From the NCBI RefSeq assembly GCF_014635905.1, contig NZ_BMDS01000004.1, forward strand, positions 1 through 64,000: a stretch of DNA of 64,000 nt. Reading direction: 5' to 3'. The stretch's first letter is position 1, and each line of letters opens with the position of its first letter. The stretch comes from Limosilactobacillus caviae (GTDB lineage: Bacteria; Bacillota; Bacilli; Lactobacillales; Lactobacillaceae). Below, in pieces: positions 1-8,533 of the stretch. The position numbers and the translations under genes were made by a program. The notes beneath the pieces were generated by a model. It made no database searches. It saw only the letters and a list, made by a program, of their open reading frames with translations, and was not told the DNA's origin.

Positions 1-195
1 CCGGCAGCGCCTGAAGCACCAGCTGCGCCAAAGGCAGCAACACCTGCTAAGGCAACGCCAGCTGCTAATCAAGAAGCTAAGAAGCTACCACAAACAGGTA
101 ACGAAAACAGCAGTTCTGCAGCAGCCCTTGGATTAGCTGCATTAGGATTAACCGGACTTTTGGCTGCTGGAAAGAAGCGTCGGAAAGAAGATTAA
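1..195 (+). CDS. C-terminal fragment of an LPQTG cell-wall-anchored surface protein
   Basis: The gene enters from the left edge, so only the last 64 residues are visible. They show a Pro/Ala-rich wall-spanning stretch, then LPQTG, a hydrophobic Ala/Leu/Gly helix and the basic tail KKRRKED. This is the standard sortase A sorting signal, so the protein is cleaved between T and G and attached to peptidoglycan. The functional part lies outside the window, so the ligand cannot be named. A strong terminator follows at 333-366. Confidence 0.9.
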   Translation, partial: PAAPEAPAAPKAATPAKATPAANQEAKKLPQTGNENSSSAAALGLAALGLTGLLAAGKKRRKED

Positions 196-332
196 TAAAA
201 CGTTGAACGGATAAGATAAGCTATGCGGAGAGTTGTGGTTAATTTGAAGATGGTTTATTGCAACGACTTAACAACGTAATGCAATGGATATAGTGGCTTA
301 ACAGATTCATAGCAACAAACTCGAAGCAGAAG

Positions 333-366
333 AAAAAGCCCATGCTAGAAATAGCATGGGCTTTTT
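333..366 (+). terminator. Rho-independent terminator of the LPQTG gene
   Basis: AAAAAGCCCATGCT and AGCATGGGCTTTTT form a perfect stem around a six-base loop, ending in a T run. The stem also carries A residues on the left, so it could work in both directions. Confidence 0.85.
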
Positions 367-384
367 GAATTGAAGGTATGGTTA

Positions 385-922
385 AAATAAAAGCAATTCC
401 AATGTCGAAGGGGGCAAGGGAATTGCTTTTAAAATTAGAAAGTTTAATTAAATAGAGATTGCTTTGTAACTGTGTATTAATGAATATTCTATCTATTAGG
501 ACTAAACAACAGCGTTTCTAAAGGGTAAGAGAAACACCAAAAGAGATCCCAATGTTAAGTTAATAGTACCGGCCCATGCCAACAAGTAATTTAATCATTT
601 ATAAGTAAAGGAAGAAAAGTAGCTTGTGGGGTTAAGATAAATTAAATTAGCTGTAATTGATGCTGCCGATAAGGTTAACAAAACAAAATTAAAATATCTC
701 TTAGATCGACTCCTTTCTAATGAAAAATGATAAATAAAAAACGATGAATGATAGCAGCTAGAAGATAGCTATTAGATTCAAGGCAACTGAACCAAGTGGG
801 GGGATCAGAAAGAATAAATTCATTTCTTTTAAATAAATTTATTAAATTTTATTTATCACCCTTATATTACCTTTTTTTCAACACCAAGCACATAAAAATA
901 TTTATTTTTAAAAGTTATATTT
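385..922. repeat. Dispersed 0.54 kb intergenic repeat, copy 1
   Basis: This 538-base stretch recurs almost unchanged at 23938-24473 in the same orientation. Differences seen by eye are about ten substitutions, small homopolymer changes and a five-base deletion in copy 2. The left end holds a hairpin (AAAAGCAATTCC paired with GGAATTGCTTTT) that can act as a terminator in either direction. No transposase or terminal inverted repeat is visible. The minus strand holds a possible decayed membrane-peptide gene (502-702). Together with flanks this accounts for most of the gene-free kilobase 196-1196. Confidence 0.9.
502..702 (-). pseudogene. Possible decayed two-helix membrane peptide gene inside repeat copy 1
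   Basis: On the minus strand an AAAGGAG motif is followed seven bases later by AAG, where a start codon is expected. A 67-codon frame then encodes two hydrophobic helices (residues about 4-22 and 38-62), ending ...FRNAVV and a stop. Codon 36 is TGA. If real, the gene has lost both its start and its continuity. The copy at 24054-24249 carries the same AAG, has TAA at the codon-36 position, and adds a frameshift. It could instead be a structured RNA. No family recognised. Confidence 0.3.
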
Positions 923-1036
923 ACGGGCTGTCGGATATAGCAGAAATTACTAGCTAAACCGATAAAAGTAAATAAAGCATTTCATATTAACATGGCGTTT
1001 AAATAAATTGTTAGTTTCTTCTTAAGAAAATATTTA

Positions 1037-1050
1037 CAAAAACGCTTACT
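1037..1050 (+). promoter_or_regulatory. cre-like site upstream of the PTS-type gene
   Basis: CAAAAACGCTTACT matches 12 of 14 positions of the CcpA operator consensus TGWAARCGYTWNCW. Its position 150 bases upstream of a PTS-type membrane gene fits carbon catabolite control. A TATAAT at 1120 could be the -10, but I see no good -35 at normal spacing. Confidence 0.4.
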
Positions 1051-1196
1051 TTAACGCTGCAAGAAACCCTAAATTTAATAAAACAAATCCTTTGATTATG
1101 ATTAAAGTTTAATTAGAAATATAATTGACTTTTAATTCTATCTTAGATAAACTGACAACAATCATTAATCAAAAAATAAATTACAAGGAGGCGTTA

Positions 1197-2306
1197 ATGA
1201 TGGAAAATCAAGTTAGCAGTTCTAAAGCTAATGCAACTTATCAAAATTCATCAAAAGTCAAGGAAGCGGCTTATCGAATTTTTGCGGCGGTGGCTAACGC
1301 TATTTTAGTCGTCCTGGGAGGCGGACTATTAACCCAAACAATTGGTAACTTGACGGGCATTCATGTTCTAACATTAATTGGCGGGGAAGCCCAAGCATTA
1401 TTAGCGCCTGCAATTGGGGTGGCGGTTGCTTCACAGATGAACACTAATACCCTTGTAACTTTTGCATCAATGGTTGCGGCAACGGTAGGATCTAATGGGG
1501 TTCACTTTACTAATGTTGCTGTTAAGGGATTGACGGCAACTGGTCAAGCAACTGTTTCCACAGTAGGAGCACCTGTATTTACCACTGGACAGCCGCTCTC
1601 TGCAGTTCTTGCTGCGGTGGTGGCAGTTTTAGTTGGTAAATATTTAACTGGGAAAACACCGTTAGATATGGTTCTGGTACCATTTGGCGCGCTAGCTGTT
1701 GGAATTGGTTTTGGACTAGTGGTTGCTGTGGTTGTTACACCAGCATTACTTGCGGTTTCTGCGTACATTGCGCATAGTATGCAAGTTTCACCAGTTCTAG
1801 GATCAATGGTAATTTCCGTTGTGTGGGCCCTATTTCTGATGACACCAGCATCCTCTGCAGCCTTAGCCGTTGCACTGATGCTTGATCCGGTCTCCTCAGC
1901 CGCCGCTTTGATCGGTACGACTGCTCAATTTGTTGGTTTCACCGCAATGTCATTCCGCCAAAATGATCTTGGCGCAAACATCGCCCAGGGACTAGTTACG
2001 CCTAAAGTCCAATTCCCTAACCTTCTCATTAATCCTTATCTCTTGGTTCCAACGGTTGTCTCTGCAGCTGTTTGTGCGCCAATTGCAACGGTTCTGTTTA
2101 ATTTCCGTTCGACATCTACTTTAGGGGGATTGGGACTAAACTCCTTGATTGCACCAATCGCTTATCTTTCACGTGGCTGGGCTCAGTTCAGCACATACAT
2201 GGTCTTTGGGGTTGTTGTACCTGCTATCTTATCCGTAACTCTCTATCTTGTCTTAAAACGAGCAGGTTTCATCGGTGAAAAGCAATTACATCTTGAGCTA
2301 GTTTAA
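1197..2306 (+). CDS. PTS_EIIC_2-type membrane protein
   Basis: A 369-residue protein with about nine hydrophobic helices and long Ala/Val/Gly-rich stretches, resembling the PTS sugar transporter subunit IIC type 2 family (regulator-like EIIC without EIIA/EIIB). The start is ATG 1197 or the adjacent ATG 1200, both just after AAGGAGG (1185-1191); the open frame upstream has no ribosome binding site. No cytoplasmic PTS domains or partner genes are nearby, so sugar phosphotransfer is not shown. Members of this group are often annotated as regulators or orphan transporters. A cre-like box lies upstream and a terminator follows. The substrate is unknown. Confidence 0.75.
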   Translation: MMENQVSSSKANATYQNSSKVKEAAYRIFAAVANAILVVLGGGLLTQTIGNLTGIHVLTLIGGEAQALLAPAIGVAVASQMNTNTLVTFASMVAATVGSNGVHFTNVAVKGLTATGQATVSTVGAPVFTTGQPLSAVLAAVVAVLVGKYLTGKTPLDMVLVPFGALAVGIGFGLVVAVVVTPALLAVSAYIAHSMQVSPVLGSMVISVVWALFLMTPASSAALAVALMLDPVSSAAALIGTTAQFVGFTAMSFRQNDLGANIAQGLVTPKVQFPNLLINPYLLVPTVVSAAVCAPIATVLFNFRSTSTLGGLGLNSLIAPIAYLSRGWAQFSTYMVFGVVVPAILSVTLYLVLKRAGFIGEKQLHLELV

Positions 2307-2321
2307 TAATACTGATCAAAT

Positions 2322-2369
2322 AAAAACTGTTTGCTTATTGAAAATTACTCAGTAAGCAAACAGTTTTTT
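2322..2369 (+). terminator. Terminator after the PTS-type gene
   Basis: AAAAACTGTTTGCTTA pairs with TAAGCAAACAGTTTTTT across a short loop, giving a long stem and a T run. Confidence 0.9.
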
Positions 2370-2398
2370 CAATTGATAAAACATGCTGAGAAGCGCTA

Positions 2399-2426
2399 TT
2401 GTCGTGGTTAGTGAATGTGATACAAT
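2399..2426 (+). promoter_or_regulatory. Probable efp promoter
   Basis: TTGTCG and TACAAT are separated by 16 bases. A leader of about 130 bases follows before the efp ribosome binding site and contains a short ATGGC/GCCAT hairpin near 2468. Confidence 0.55.
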
Positions 2427-2559
2427 AGACTGTGAATGTAAATTGTGAATGATAATTATTCATAATTAATGGCGGGGAACGAAGCCATAGATTAAGGCTA
2501 CTCATAAGCATCATTAATCTGTAAAAGAGTTCAGTTTTTATATGAAGGAGTTTTATACT

Positions 2560-3117
2560 ATGATTCAAACAATTGATTTGAAAAAAGGTATGGTTTTTGA
2601 ACGTGACGGTAAGTTATTAAAGGTTCTTCAAATCAACCACCACAAGCCTGGTAAGGGTAACACTTTAATGCAAATGGACATCCAAGACCTTCGCTCAGGT
2701 TCAATTGTCCACACTACAATGCGTCCATCTGAAAAGGTTGAACAAGTTAACGTTGACAAGCGTTCTGCTCAATACCTTTACGATGAAGGTGATTCAGCCG
2801 TATTTATGGACCTTGAAAGTTACGAACAATACAGCTTAAGTCATGACTTGCTTGGTGACGACAAGAACTACCTTGTTGAAAACATGAAGGTTATTTTAAA
2901 CTTTGTTAACGGCGACATTATCGGTGTTGAATTACCAACTACTGTTGAATTAACTGTTGCTGAAACTGAACCGATGATTAAGGGTGCTACTATTGATGGT
3001 GGTGGTAAGCCTGCAACCATGGAAACTGGTTTGGTTGTTAACGTTCCTGCATTTATCAAGAACGGTGACAAGTTGATCATCAACACCACTGATGGTAGTT
3101 ACAAGTCACGGGCTTAA
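2560..3117 (+). CDS. efp: Elongation factor P
   Basis: A 185-residue EF-P of normal length with the three beta-barrel domains of the family. It binds between the ribosomal P and E sites and relieves stalling at polyproline stretches. The domain I loop reads KPGKGN, placing the usual modification or contact lysine at K32. The C-terminal half carries the family pattern GATIDGGGKPATMETGLVVNVP. ATG 2560 is chosen because GAAGGAG lies nine bases upstream; the earlier in-frame ATG overlaps that site. The gene is transcribed alone, between a promoter at 2399 and a terminator at 3129. Confidence 0.97.
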   Translation: MIQTIDLKKGMVFERDGKLLKVLQINHHKPGKGNTLMQMDIQDLRSGSIVHTTMRPSEKVEQVNVDKRSAQYLYDEGDSAVFMDLESYEQYSLSHDLLGDDKNYLVENMKVILNFVNGDIIGVELPTTVELTVAETEPMIKGATIDGGGKPATMETGLVVNVPAFIKNGDKLIINTTDGSYKSRA

Positions 3118-3128
3118 TTAATAAGTAG

Positions 3129-3164
3129 AAATGCTCTTTGTACACGTTACAGAGAGCATTTTTT
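3129..3164 (+). terminator. efp terminator
   Basis: AAATGCTCT pairs with AGAGCATTT and is followed by T residues. It ends just before the ribosome binding site of the next gene, so that gene probably has its own promoter or depends on readthrough. Confidence 0.75.
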
Positions 3165-3179
3165 ATGGGGAGAATCGGT

Positions 3180-4229
3180 ATGGATAAGAAAATAGGTTTT
3201 TTAATGGTTACCGGGCTTAGTCTATTATTGGCTGGTTGTGGCAATCAAAATAATAGTAAGAGTGTTTCTTCATCTTCATCAAGCAGTAGTCTGTTGGTTG
3301 CTAAGAGTAATGTTAAAATTAATAGTGATAACTTAAGTCCGCAGGAAGCAGTTAGCTTGATTAGCACTTATTGCGGATTACGCTATGGCGGAAATTGGGC
3401 AGCTATGGTTAAACAAGCTCAAAAAGATGGACTACAAGTGAATCTTTATCCGAGTTCCAAATATCAATTGAGTGATGGCGGTCAGGGAGTAGCTTATGAT
3501 GTAACAGCTGGCGGCGCGTCACAGGGATTGATGTACACTGTTAACAATGATAATGTAAATATCTACCAAAACGTTAAGCAGAATAAGAAGAGTACGAAGC
3601 TCGCGACTATTTCAAAGGCGGAAATGGCTGAGTATGTTAACAAAAATGGGCAGGGGAAGCTCGTTAATGATTTAGCCGCCCACGCCCAGGTTGTTGACAA
3701 GCGGAGCGGGAATAATAATGCTTCATCAAGCATAAGTAGTACAGAAAATGATCACAAGTATGGCCGCGCAGGAATCATTGATGTGCCAAGTGAGATGCAG
3801 GGTACATGGTACTCGGCTGATAATGATTCTGATTCGACGATTGTTTTTGGTGCCCATTCGCTTACATTTGCAGAAGGCGACGATCATGAAACAACCCAGC
3901 TTTATAAACAAGATCCACAATTTGGCGAAGATGAGGATAATTACACAAGCGAAGATGTCCAAAACGCCACAAAGAACTGGGGAAAGGTAAGTTTTTATAA
4001 TGTTAATGGTTCACGGTGGCTAAATCTCCGTGGCTGGACACAATCGGCAGGGGATGGCTCATCTTATACTGTAAAAATTGAAACAATTGATGGTAAGCAG
4101 GTTAAGGTTTTAGTCCAAGCAGGCGGTGCTGAAAATTGGACGCAAGCGGTATATTACCAATCCAAGGATATGGCGCAACAAAACGCAGATAAGAAATTTG
4201 ATGACCTTCATTATGAAGACGATGATTAA
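3180..4229 (+). CDS. Lipoprotein of unknown function with a lipocalin-like C-terminal region
   Basis: 349 residues. The signal peptide ends in a lipobox (LLLAGC near residue 18), so the protein should be lipidated and exposed on the outer face of the membrane. A Ser-rich linker follows, then a region around residues 45-165 and an acidic second domain that starts with the phrase GTWYS, reminiscent of lipocalin-like folds. ATG 3180 is preferred because GGGGAG lies seven bases upstream; earlier in-frame starts fall in the efp terminator. No enzyme motif seen. This type is common in lactobacilli without an assigned role. Confidence 0.8.
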   Translation: MDKKIGFLMVTGLSLLLAGCGNQNNSKSVSSSSSSSSLLVAKSNVKINSDNLSPQEAVSLISTYCGLRYGGNWAAMVKQAQKDGLQVNLYPSSKYQLSDGGQGVAYDVTAGGASQGLMYTVNNDNVNIYQNVKQNKKSTKLATISKAEMAEYVNKNGQGKLVNDLAAHAQVVDKRSGNNNASSSISSTENDHKYGRAGIIDVPSEMQGTWYSADNDSDSTIVFGAHSLTFAEGDDHETTQLYKQDPQFGEDEDNYTSEDVQNATKNWGKVSFYNVNGSRWLNLRGWTQSAGDGSSYTVKIETIDGKQVKVLVQAGGAENWTQAVYYQSKDMAQQNADKKFDDLHYEDDD

Positions 4230-4255
4230 ATAACAAAGCTTGGTAAAACACAAAT

Positions 4256-4298
4256 AAGGGCTTCACTGCTCGGTAAAACCGAACACTGAAGCCCTTTT
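4256..4298. terminator. Bidirectional terminator between convergent genes
   Basis: AAGGGCTTCACTG pairs with the CTGAAGCCCTT region; A and T runs on both sides let it serve both the lipoprotein and the small secreted protein gene. Confidence 0.75.
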
Positions 4299-4305
4299 CT
4301 GCATC

Positions 4306-4584
4306 TTACTTAATTGTTTGCTCCTGTTCTAGTTGTCTTTTAGAACGTAAGTCAACATAATTGTTTTTTAAGAGATCATTAGTGTGAATAATTTTGATAG
4401 GGGAAACCTTGGATTCAAATGGCTTTGCAACCGTAATCTTTGCAGGTTCGGCAGTAGTTGTATCAGCAGAAGCACGTTGACTGGTACCGAAGATGATAAA
4501 AAGACTTAGCGTAATTGAAACGATAATAAAGCTTACTTTGTTTAGGAAGCCTTTATGGTTTTGAATGTTGTTGCTAGTAGTCAT
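4306..4584 (-). CDS. Small secreted or membrane-tethered protein
   Basis: 92 residues with an ideal ribosome binding site (AAGGAGG, seven bases before ATG). A basic N-terminus, a hydrophobic helix (about residues 17-33) and the sequence SQRASADTTT suggest a Sec signal with cleavage after ASA. The mature part of about 50 residues is Lys-rich and ends in a charged helix. No family recognised. Confidence 0.65.
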   Translation of the reverse strand: MTTSNNIQNHKGFLNKVSFIIVSITLSLFIIFGTSQRASADTTTAEPAKITVAKPFESKVSPIKIIHTNDLLKNNYVDLRSKRQLEQEQTIK

Positions 4585-4745
4585 GAGAATCCCTCCTTGT
4601 TTATTGAAGAAACTAAGCTTTTTGAGTTGTTTTCTAGAATATCATTTTCTTAGTTAGTGGGGTAGGTTATTGTTGGTGGTTAAACTAATTATTAAATCTT
4701 TTAGGATATCCTTAAAAGATTTATCCACAAAAATTCTTAAAGTAA

Positions 4746-4790
4746 ATAAAAAGCTGAATTAGACCGCTTATCCTTAGTCCATTCAGCTTA
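4746..4790 (-). terminator. Terminator of the GNAT gene
   Basis: Read on the minus strand, AAGCTGAAT pairs with ATTCAGCTT and is followed by TTTTATTT. Confidence 0.7.
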
Positions 4791-4803
4791 TATTAAACAT
4801 CTT

Positions 4804-5334
4804 CTATTGAATCAACCAGCCTAGTGGCCAAGAGAACCATTCAAAAATCTTGTCCACTTTATGTTGGCTGATTTTTTTATTTGTTGCTAAAACTTGAAAA
4901 GTGACTTTTTCCTCTTTGAATAGTTTTGGAGTCGGGAAGAAGCCATTGCGCTTATAGAAGTTAAGCCGACGTAATCGTTGCTGATTATTAGCGGCATGGG
5001 GATCCGGCTGCTCAATATCGAGGGCAAGCGAATCTTCAGGGTAAAGGTCACGAAGCTCATCGATAATCCGTGTCCCGTATCCTTGTGAACGAATCTGATC
5101 ATTAACTGCAAGATATAAAATATAGTGCATACCATGACTGTGGATAACGTAAGCAAAGCCGACAAACTGGTCTTGGTCATAAAAAGCCATGAAATCAGCT
5201 TGGCGGTACCTGCTCTTAATGCGGAGCCACGACCATGGTTCTCGTTCATACTTCGGAAACGCGCGCATATATAGTTGTTTGACCTGTCTATATTCTTTTA
5301 AACTCAACCTCACGGGCTGTATGTCTAAATCCAA
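4804..5334 (-). CDS. GNAT-family N-acetyltransferase
   Basis: 176 residues. The acetyl-CoA binding motif A is visible as LYLAVNDQIRSQGYGTRIIDEL (about residues 75-96, with RSQGYG as the pyrophosphate loop). The later NFYKRNGF is the usual motif B phrase. The start is TTG at 5334, nine bases after AAGGAG; the next Met, at residue 23, would remove the first strand and helix. The substrate cannot be told. Monocistronic, with its own terminator. Confidence 0.88.
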   Translation of the reverse strand: MDLDIQPVRLSLKEYRQVKQLYMRAFPKYEREPWSWLRIKSRYRQADFMAFYDQDQFVGFAYVIHSHGMHYILYLAVNDQIRSQGYGTRIIDELRDLYPEDSLALDIEQPDPHAANNQQRLRRLNFYKRNGFFPTPKLFKEEKVTFQVLATNKKISQHKVDKIFEWFSWPLGWLIQ

Positions 5335-5448
5335 AAAATATCACTCCTTATGAATAAATATTTTACCAGAAAATAAGATAATAAACAATTTGAAATCAAA
5401 CATTTGTTCTGCTATAGTGGAAAGGTATTTTTAGAAGGGGAGAAAACC

Positions 5449-6450
5449 ATGGATAAGATCATTGCCTTAACGCACCAACAACGAACAGCTATTCTTCGCC
5501 AGTTAACGGTTGAACAAATAAAAGCGCTTAGTGAGTTTACCCGCTACGCTATGCTATCACGCTTTCATACTCGTCATTATCTTTCACACACAGATTGGGA
5601 ATTTCAGGGGATGGTGATCGATCCATGGTACCAACGTTCTCATGATCATTCTGGAGAAAATCTTTATTGTGATTGCGGCCGCCGACTAAAAAATCAATTT
5701 ATTCTCCGATCACGGACTACGGGACAGCAATTATCGCTTGGCATTTCACACTTTCAACAACATGCAAGTATTCCAGCGAAAGTTACTCGTGAGATCCAAT
5801 CGGGGATTAACGAGATTAATCTTTATATGGATAGTATTTTATTAGCGTATCAGGCTGGTCAACGGTTTCCCCAGACAATGTTTCAGTTTGTCCTTGATCA
5901 TCAAGGGTTTAAGAACCATGAGGGGACAGTTTTATATCAACGCTGTAACCTATTCAGCCAGGTTGACCTTCCCCTTCATCGGCGTGATTATGAAGAGTTG
6001 AAAGGGCTATCTGCTCGTCTAAATAACGGTCGGCCACATCGGCTTACGAAAGAAGAAATCAATCAGTTACTTGCAGAACTTGCGACTGATTGGCGCCAAA
6101 TTGACCAGCAGATTACGATGTTTAATTACCTATTACGGCAAAAAGTGATTACTAGTCAGGATATTCACCGGATTAAGAGCAACTCAGTGAATTATGCATT
6201 GCAGAGACGCAAAACACGCTTCTTCATTCAAAATTATAAACAGATGTTAAACCTAACATTGACTAAAGCGCGGAGCCAGTTAGCGATTAAATTACGCCAA
6301 TTATCTTTTTATGCCCAAGTATGCCAAGAATTACCTGCAGCTAAGATTCAGTGTGAACAAGCCAAACAGGTAATGATTGCTCACAAGACACCGAACCCTG
6401 TTTCACATTTTTATGGGATAAAAGAAGCGAAGAGTTTACTAAAAAAGTAA
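5449..6450 (+). CDS. Unknown protein with a CxC motif
   Basis: 333 residues, starting at ATG 5449 with AAGGGGAG just upstream; the open frame reaches back to 5404 but has no binding site there. Residues 60-110 contain HDHSGENLYCDCGRRLKNQF, a His- and Cys-bearing segment that could bind a metal, followed by a conserved-looking LGISHFQQH. The rest is basic and helix-rich. No known family is recognised; nucleic acid binding is only a guess from the charge. Confidence 0.6.
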   Translation: MDKIIALTHQQRTAILRQLTVEQIKALSEFTRYAMLSRFHTRHYLSHTDWEFQGMVIDPWYQRSHDHSGENLYCDCGRRLKNQFILRSRTTGQQLSLGISHFQQHASIPAKVTREIQSGINEINLYMDSILLAYQAGQRFPQTMFQFVLDHQGFKNHEGTVLYQRCNLFSQVDLPLHRRDYEELKGLSARLNNGRPHRLTKEEINQLLAELATDWRQIDQQITMFNYLLRQKVITSQDIHRIKSNSVNYALQRRKTRFFIQNYKQMLNLTLTKARSQLAIKLRQLSFYAQVCQELPAAKIQCEQAKQVMIAHKTPNPVSHFYGIKEAKSLLKK

Positions 6451-6553
6451 TTATACTAAAAATATTTATAAGTATTTTTAGTATTACTATAATATACTAT
6501 TATCCATCTTGTGTACTTTTATTAAAGAGCTGATAAATAAAATAGTGTTATCT

Positions 6554-6583
6554 TTTGAGCGCTTTCATTTTCCATGATATAAT
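6554..6583 (+). promoter_or_regulatory. Promoter with an overlapping cre-like site, upstream of the HxlR-like regulator
   Basis: TTGAGC (6555-6560) and TATAAT (6578-6583) are 17 bases apart. TTTGAGCGCTTTCA (6554-6567) matches 12 of 14 cre positions and covers the -35, so CcpA binding would repress. Confidence 0.65.
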
Positions 6584-6629
6584 TTATTATATAGTAATAT
6601 AAATTTTTTTGTTTGGGGTGGAGCTAATA

Positions 6630-7022
6630 ATGGATCAAGAAAATAATCAAGGAATTGCCTATTCATTAAGTTTTTTACGTAAAAATGATTATCCGCGAGC
6701 CCTATTTTGGCTTGGTGTTAAACCACTCGATTTTAAGGACCTTCAAGAATTGTTAGCAGGAATTTCTAGTAATCGTTTGATAACAATAATTGAGGACCTA
6801 CAAGAAAAATATATAATTAGCCCAATTCAAGAGGCTGGCTGCTTTGTTTTAACGACTGGCGGTGAAGAGCTGGCGCGGATTGTAACGGCTCTTGGTGTCT
6901 GGGGTCGTCAGCAAATGGATGAATATAATGGTGAAGATAGCGACCAAGTTGTTTTACCTGATTCATCAATGGAACAAAAAGAACTTTTAAGCTATCAAAA
7001 TGTAATTGGCCGTTATGTTTGA
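6630..7022 (+). CDS. HxlR-like winged-helix transcriptional regulator
   Basis: 130 residues, ATG after GGGGTGGAG. The pattern KPLDFKDLQELLAGISSNRLITIIEDLQEK...FVLTTGGEELARIVTALGVWG follows the HxlR winged helix: recognition helix, wing, then the terminal Leu-x-x-Trp-Gly helix used for dimerisation. The N-terminal Cys common in HxlR proteins is absent. It sits directly upstream of amtB-ureIABC, with its own promoter and a terminator after it, so it is a good candidate regulator of nitrogen or urease genes. The signal is not known. Confidence 0.75.
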   Translation: MDQENNQGIAYSLSFLRKNDYPRALFWLGVKPLDFKDLQELLAGISSNRLITIIEDLQEKYIISPIQEAGCFVLTTGGEELARIVTALGVWGRQQMDEYNGEDSDQVVLPDSSMEQKELLSYQNVIGRYV

Positions 7023-7071
7023 TTTATATTTTATTCTTGCTGTTAATAAAACTAAATGTAATATACGGATA

Positions 7072-7108
7072 TTTGCCTATGAAAAATATAATTTTCATGG
7101 GCTTTTTT
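7072..7108 (+). terminator. Terminator after the HxlR-like gene
   Basis: TTTGCCTATGAAA pairs imperfectly with TTTCATGGGCTTTTTT, with a T run. Confidence 0.7.
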
Positions 7109-7147
7109 ATTCTAATTATATTTTTATGAAAATAAAAGCCTCTTTTC

Positions 7148-7175
7148 TTGTAATAATTAATATCAATAGTATTAT
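7148..7175 (+). promoter_or_regulatory. Candidate promoter of the amtB-urease operon
   Basis: TTGTAA and TATTAT are 16 bases apart, about 100 bases before amtB. AAGCCT (near 7136) and AGGCTT (near 7196) flank it as an inverted repeat that could be an operator. Confidence 0.45.
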
Positions 7176-7277
7176 AAAAAGTAAATATTAGTGGAAAGGC
7201 TTTAATAATCATTTTGCTTTTTTATGTTTATTATCGGTGCTTCATTAATAAATTATTAGTTAAAGGAGGAATTACAT

Positions 7278-8486
7278 TTGCATATTAATAGTGGTGATAC
7301 GGCTTTTATGATGCTTTGCACAGCTATGGTTTGTTTAATGACACCAGGTCTTGCTTTCTTCTATGGCGGATTAGCTCGGAAGAGAAGCGTCTTATACATT
7401 ATGATGCAATCATTTATTTCAATGGGAATTGTAACCTTGATTTGGGTCTATGGAGGCTTTGGCTTGGCATTTGGCAAAGATGAAGGCGGCGTGATTGGAC
7501 GTATTTCTGATTACTTTGCCCTTGCTCATGTTGGCTTAGTTCCTAACGCTGTTCATGCAGCTTCAATTCCCTTTGCGCTATTTTTCTTATTCCAGTTAAT
7601 GTTCTGTGTAATTACTGTTCCGCTAATTAGTGGGGCATTTGCAGAACGGCTTAACATGAAAGGGTACATTTTGCTATTGATTTTCTGGACATACCTCGTT
7701 TATATTCCGGTTTGTCACTGGGTATGGGGCAATGGATTCCTTGCAAAATGGGGCTTCGTTGACTTTGCTGGTGGTACCGTTATTCACACCACAGCTGGTT
7801 TTGCTGCCTTAGCAAGTATTATCGTTCTTGGAAAACGAAAGCTAAAGCAGAGCGGAATGAAGCCAAGCAATCTGATGGCAGCCGCTATTGGGACCGGTCT
7901 TCTTTGGTTCGGCTGGTTTGGTTTTAATTCAGGCGGGGCCTTAAAAGCCGGTGCATTAGCAACAAAGGCTTTTACTAATACGGCCATCGGATTAGCGAGC
8001 GGAATGATTGTTTGGATCTTATACGCAAAGTTTGTTCGTGGAAAGTTTGACTTTATTGATGTTTTAACTGGTTCAGTAGCTGGTTTAGCGACGATTACAC
8101 CTTGTGCGGGTTATATTAATCCATCTGCTGCGGTTCTAGTGGGCTTAGCTGCTGGTATTATTTGTAACTTAGCAGTTAGTTTGCAAGAAAAGATTGGCTG
8201 GGACGACGCACTCGGTGTTTGGGGTGTCCACGGAATTGGTGGATTTACCGGAACGATGTTAATTGGTATCCTCGCTGATCGAACAGTTAATGGAATCGGT
8301 GCTAGTGGTCATCAATTCTTGATCCAAGCTGGCGGTGTTATTTTAGTTGCCGTCTATTCATTTGTAATCACGTTTATTTTACTTAAGTTACTAGGTGCGC
8401 TTACTAACATTCGTCCAACAGATAAGGTTATTTCTGAAGGACTCGATCATACGTTGTTAAATGAAACAACATACGATATTAATTAA
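7278..8486 (+). CDS. amtB: Ammonium transporter AmtB
   Basis: 402 residues with eleven predicted membrane helices, the normal Amt size. The twin histidines of the conduction pore are in HTTAGFAAL (about residue 170) and GVWGVHGIGG (about 315). The gate Phe region FALFFLFQLMF is present. TTG 7278 is the start, eight bases after AAAGGAGG. The usual partner glnK is missing. Being first in the urease operon, it may retrieve or release the ammonia made by urease. Confidence 0.95.
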   Translation: MHINSGDTAFMMLCTAMVCLMTPGLAFFYGGLARKRSVLYIMMQSFISMGIVTLIWVYGGFGLAFGKDEGGVIGRISDYFALAHVGLVPNAVHAASIPFALFFLFQLMFCVITVPLISGAFAERLNMKGYILLLIFWTYLVYIPVCHWVWGNGFLAKWGFVDFAGGTVIHTTAGFAALASIIVLGKRKLKQSGMKPSNLMAAAIGTGLLWFGWFGFNSGGALKAGALATKAFTNTAIGLASGMIVWILYAKFVRGKFDFIDVLTGSVAGLATITPCAGYINPSAAVLVGLAAGIICNLAVSLQEKIGWDDALGVWGVHGIGGFTGTMLIGILADRTVNGIGASGHQFLIQAGGVILVAVYSFVITFILLKLLGALTNIRPTDKVISEGLDHTLLNETTYDIN

Positions 8487-8533
8487 ATTTCTTGATTATC
8501 AAACTCGTCTCAACGAAAGGAGGCGAAAATGAA

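Noticed and set aside
385-922. Insertion sequence or MITE
   Set aside because: The two copies have no transposase, no terminal inverted repeats and no evident target duplications, so they are reported only as a dispersed repeat.
2335-2568. 77-codon minus-strand frame between the PTS-type gene and efp
   Set aside because: It spans the terminator, the efp promoter and leader, with no homology or binding site.
5404-5448. N-terminal extension of the CxC-motif protein
   Set aside because: No binding site supports the upstream start, while AAGGGGAG sits directly before ATG 5449.
7006-7212. Overlapping short frames on both strands between the HxlR-like gene and amtB
   Set aside because: They cross the terminator hairpin and an AT-rich promoter region, and lack binding sites.
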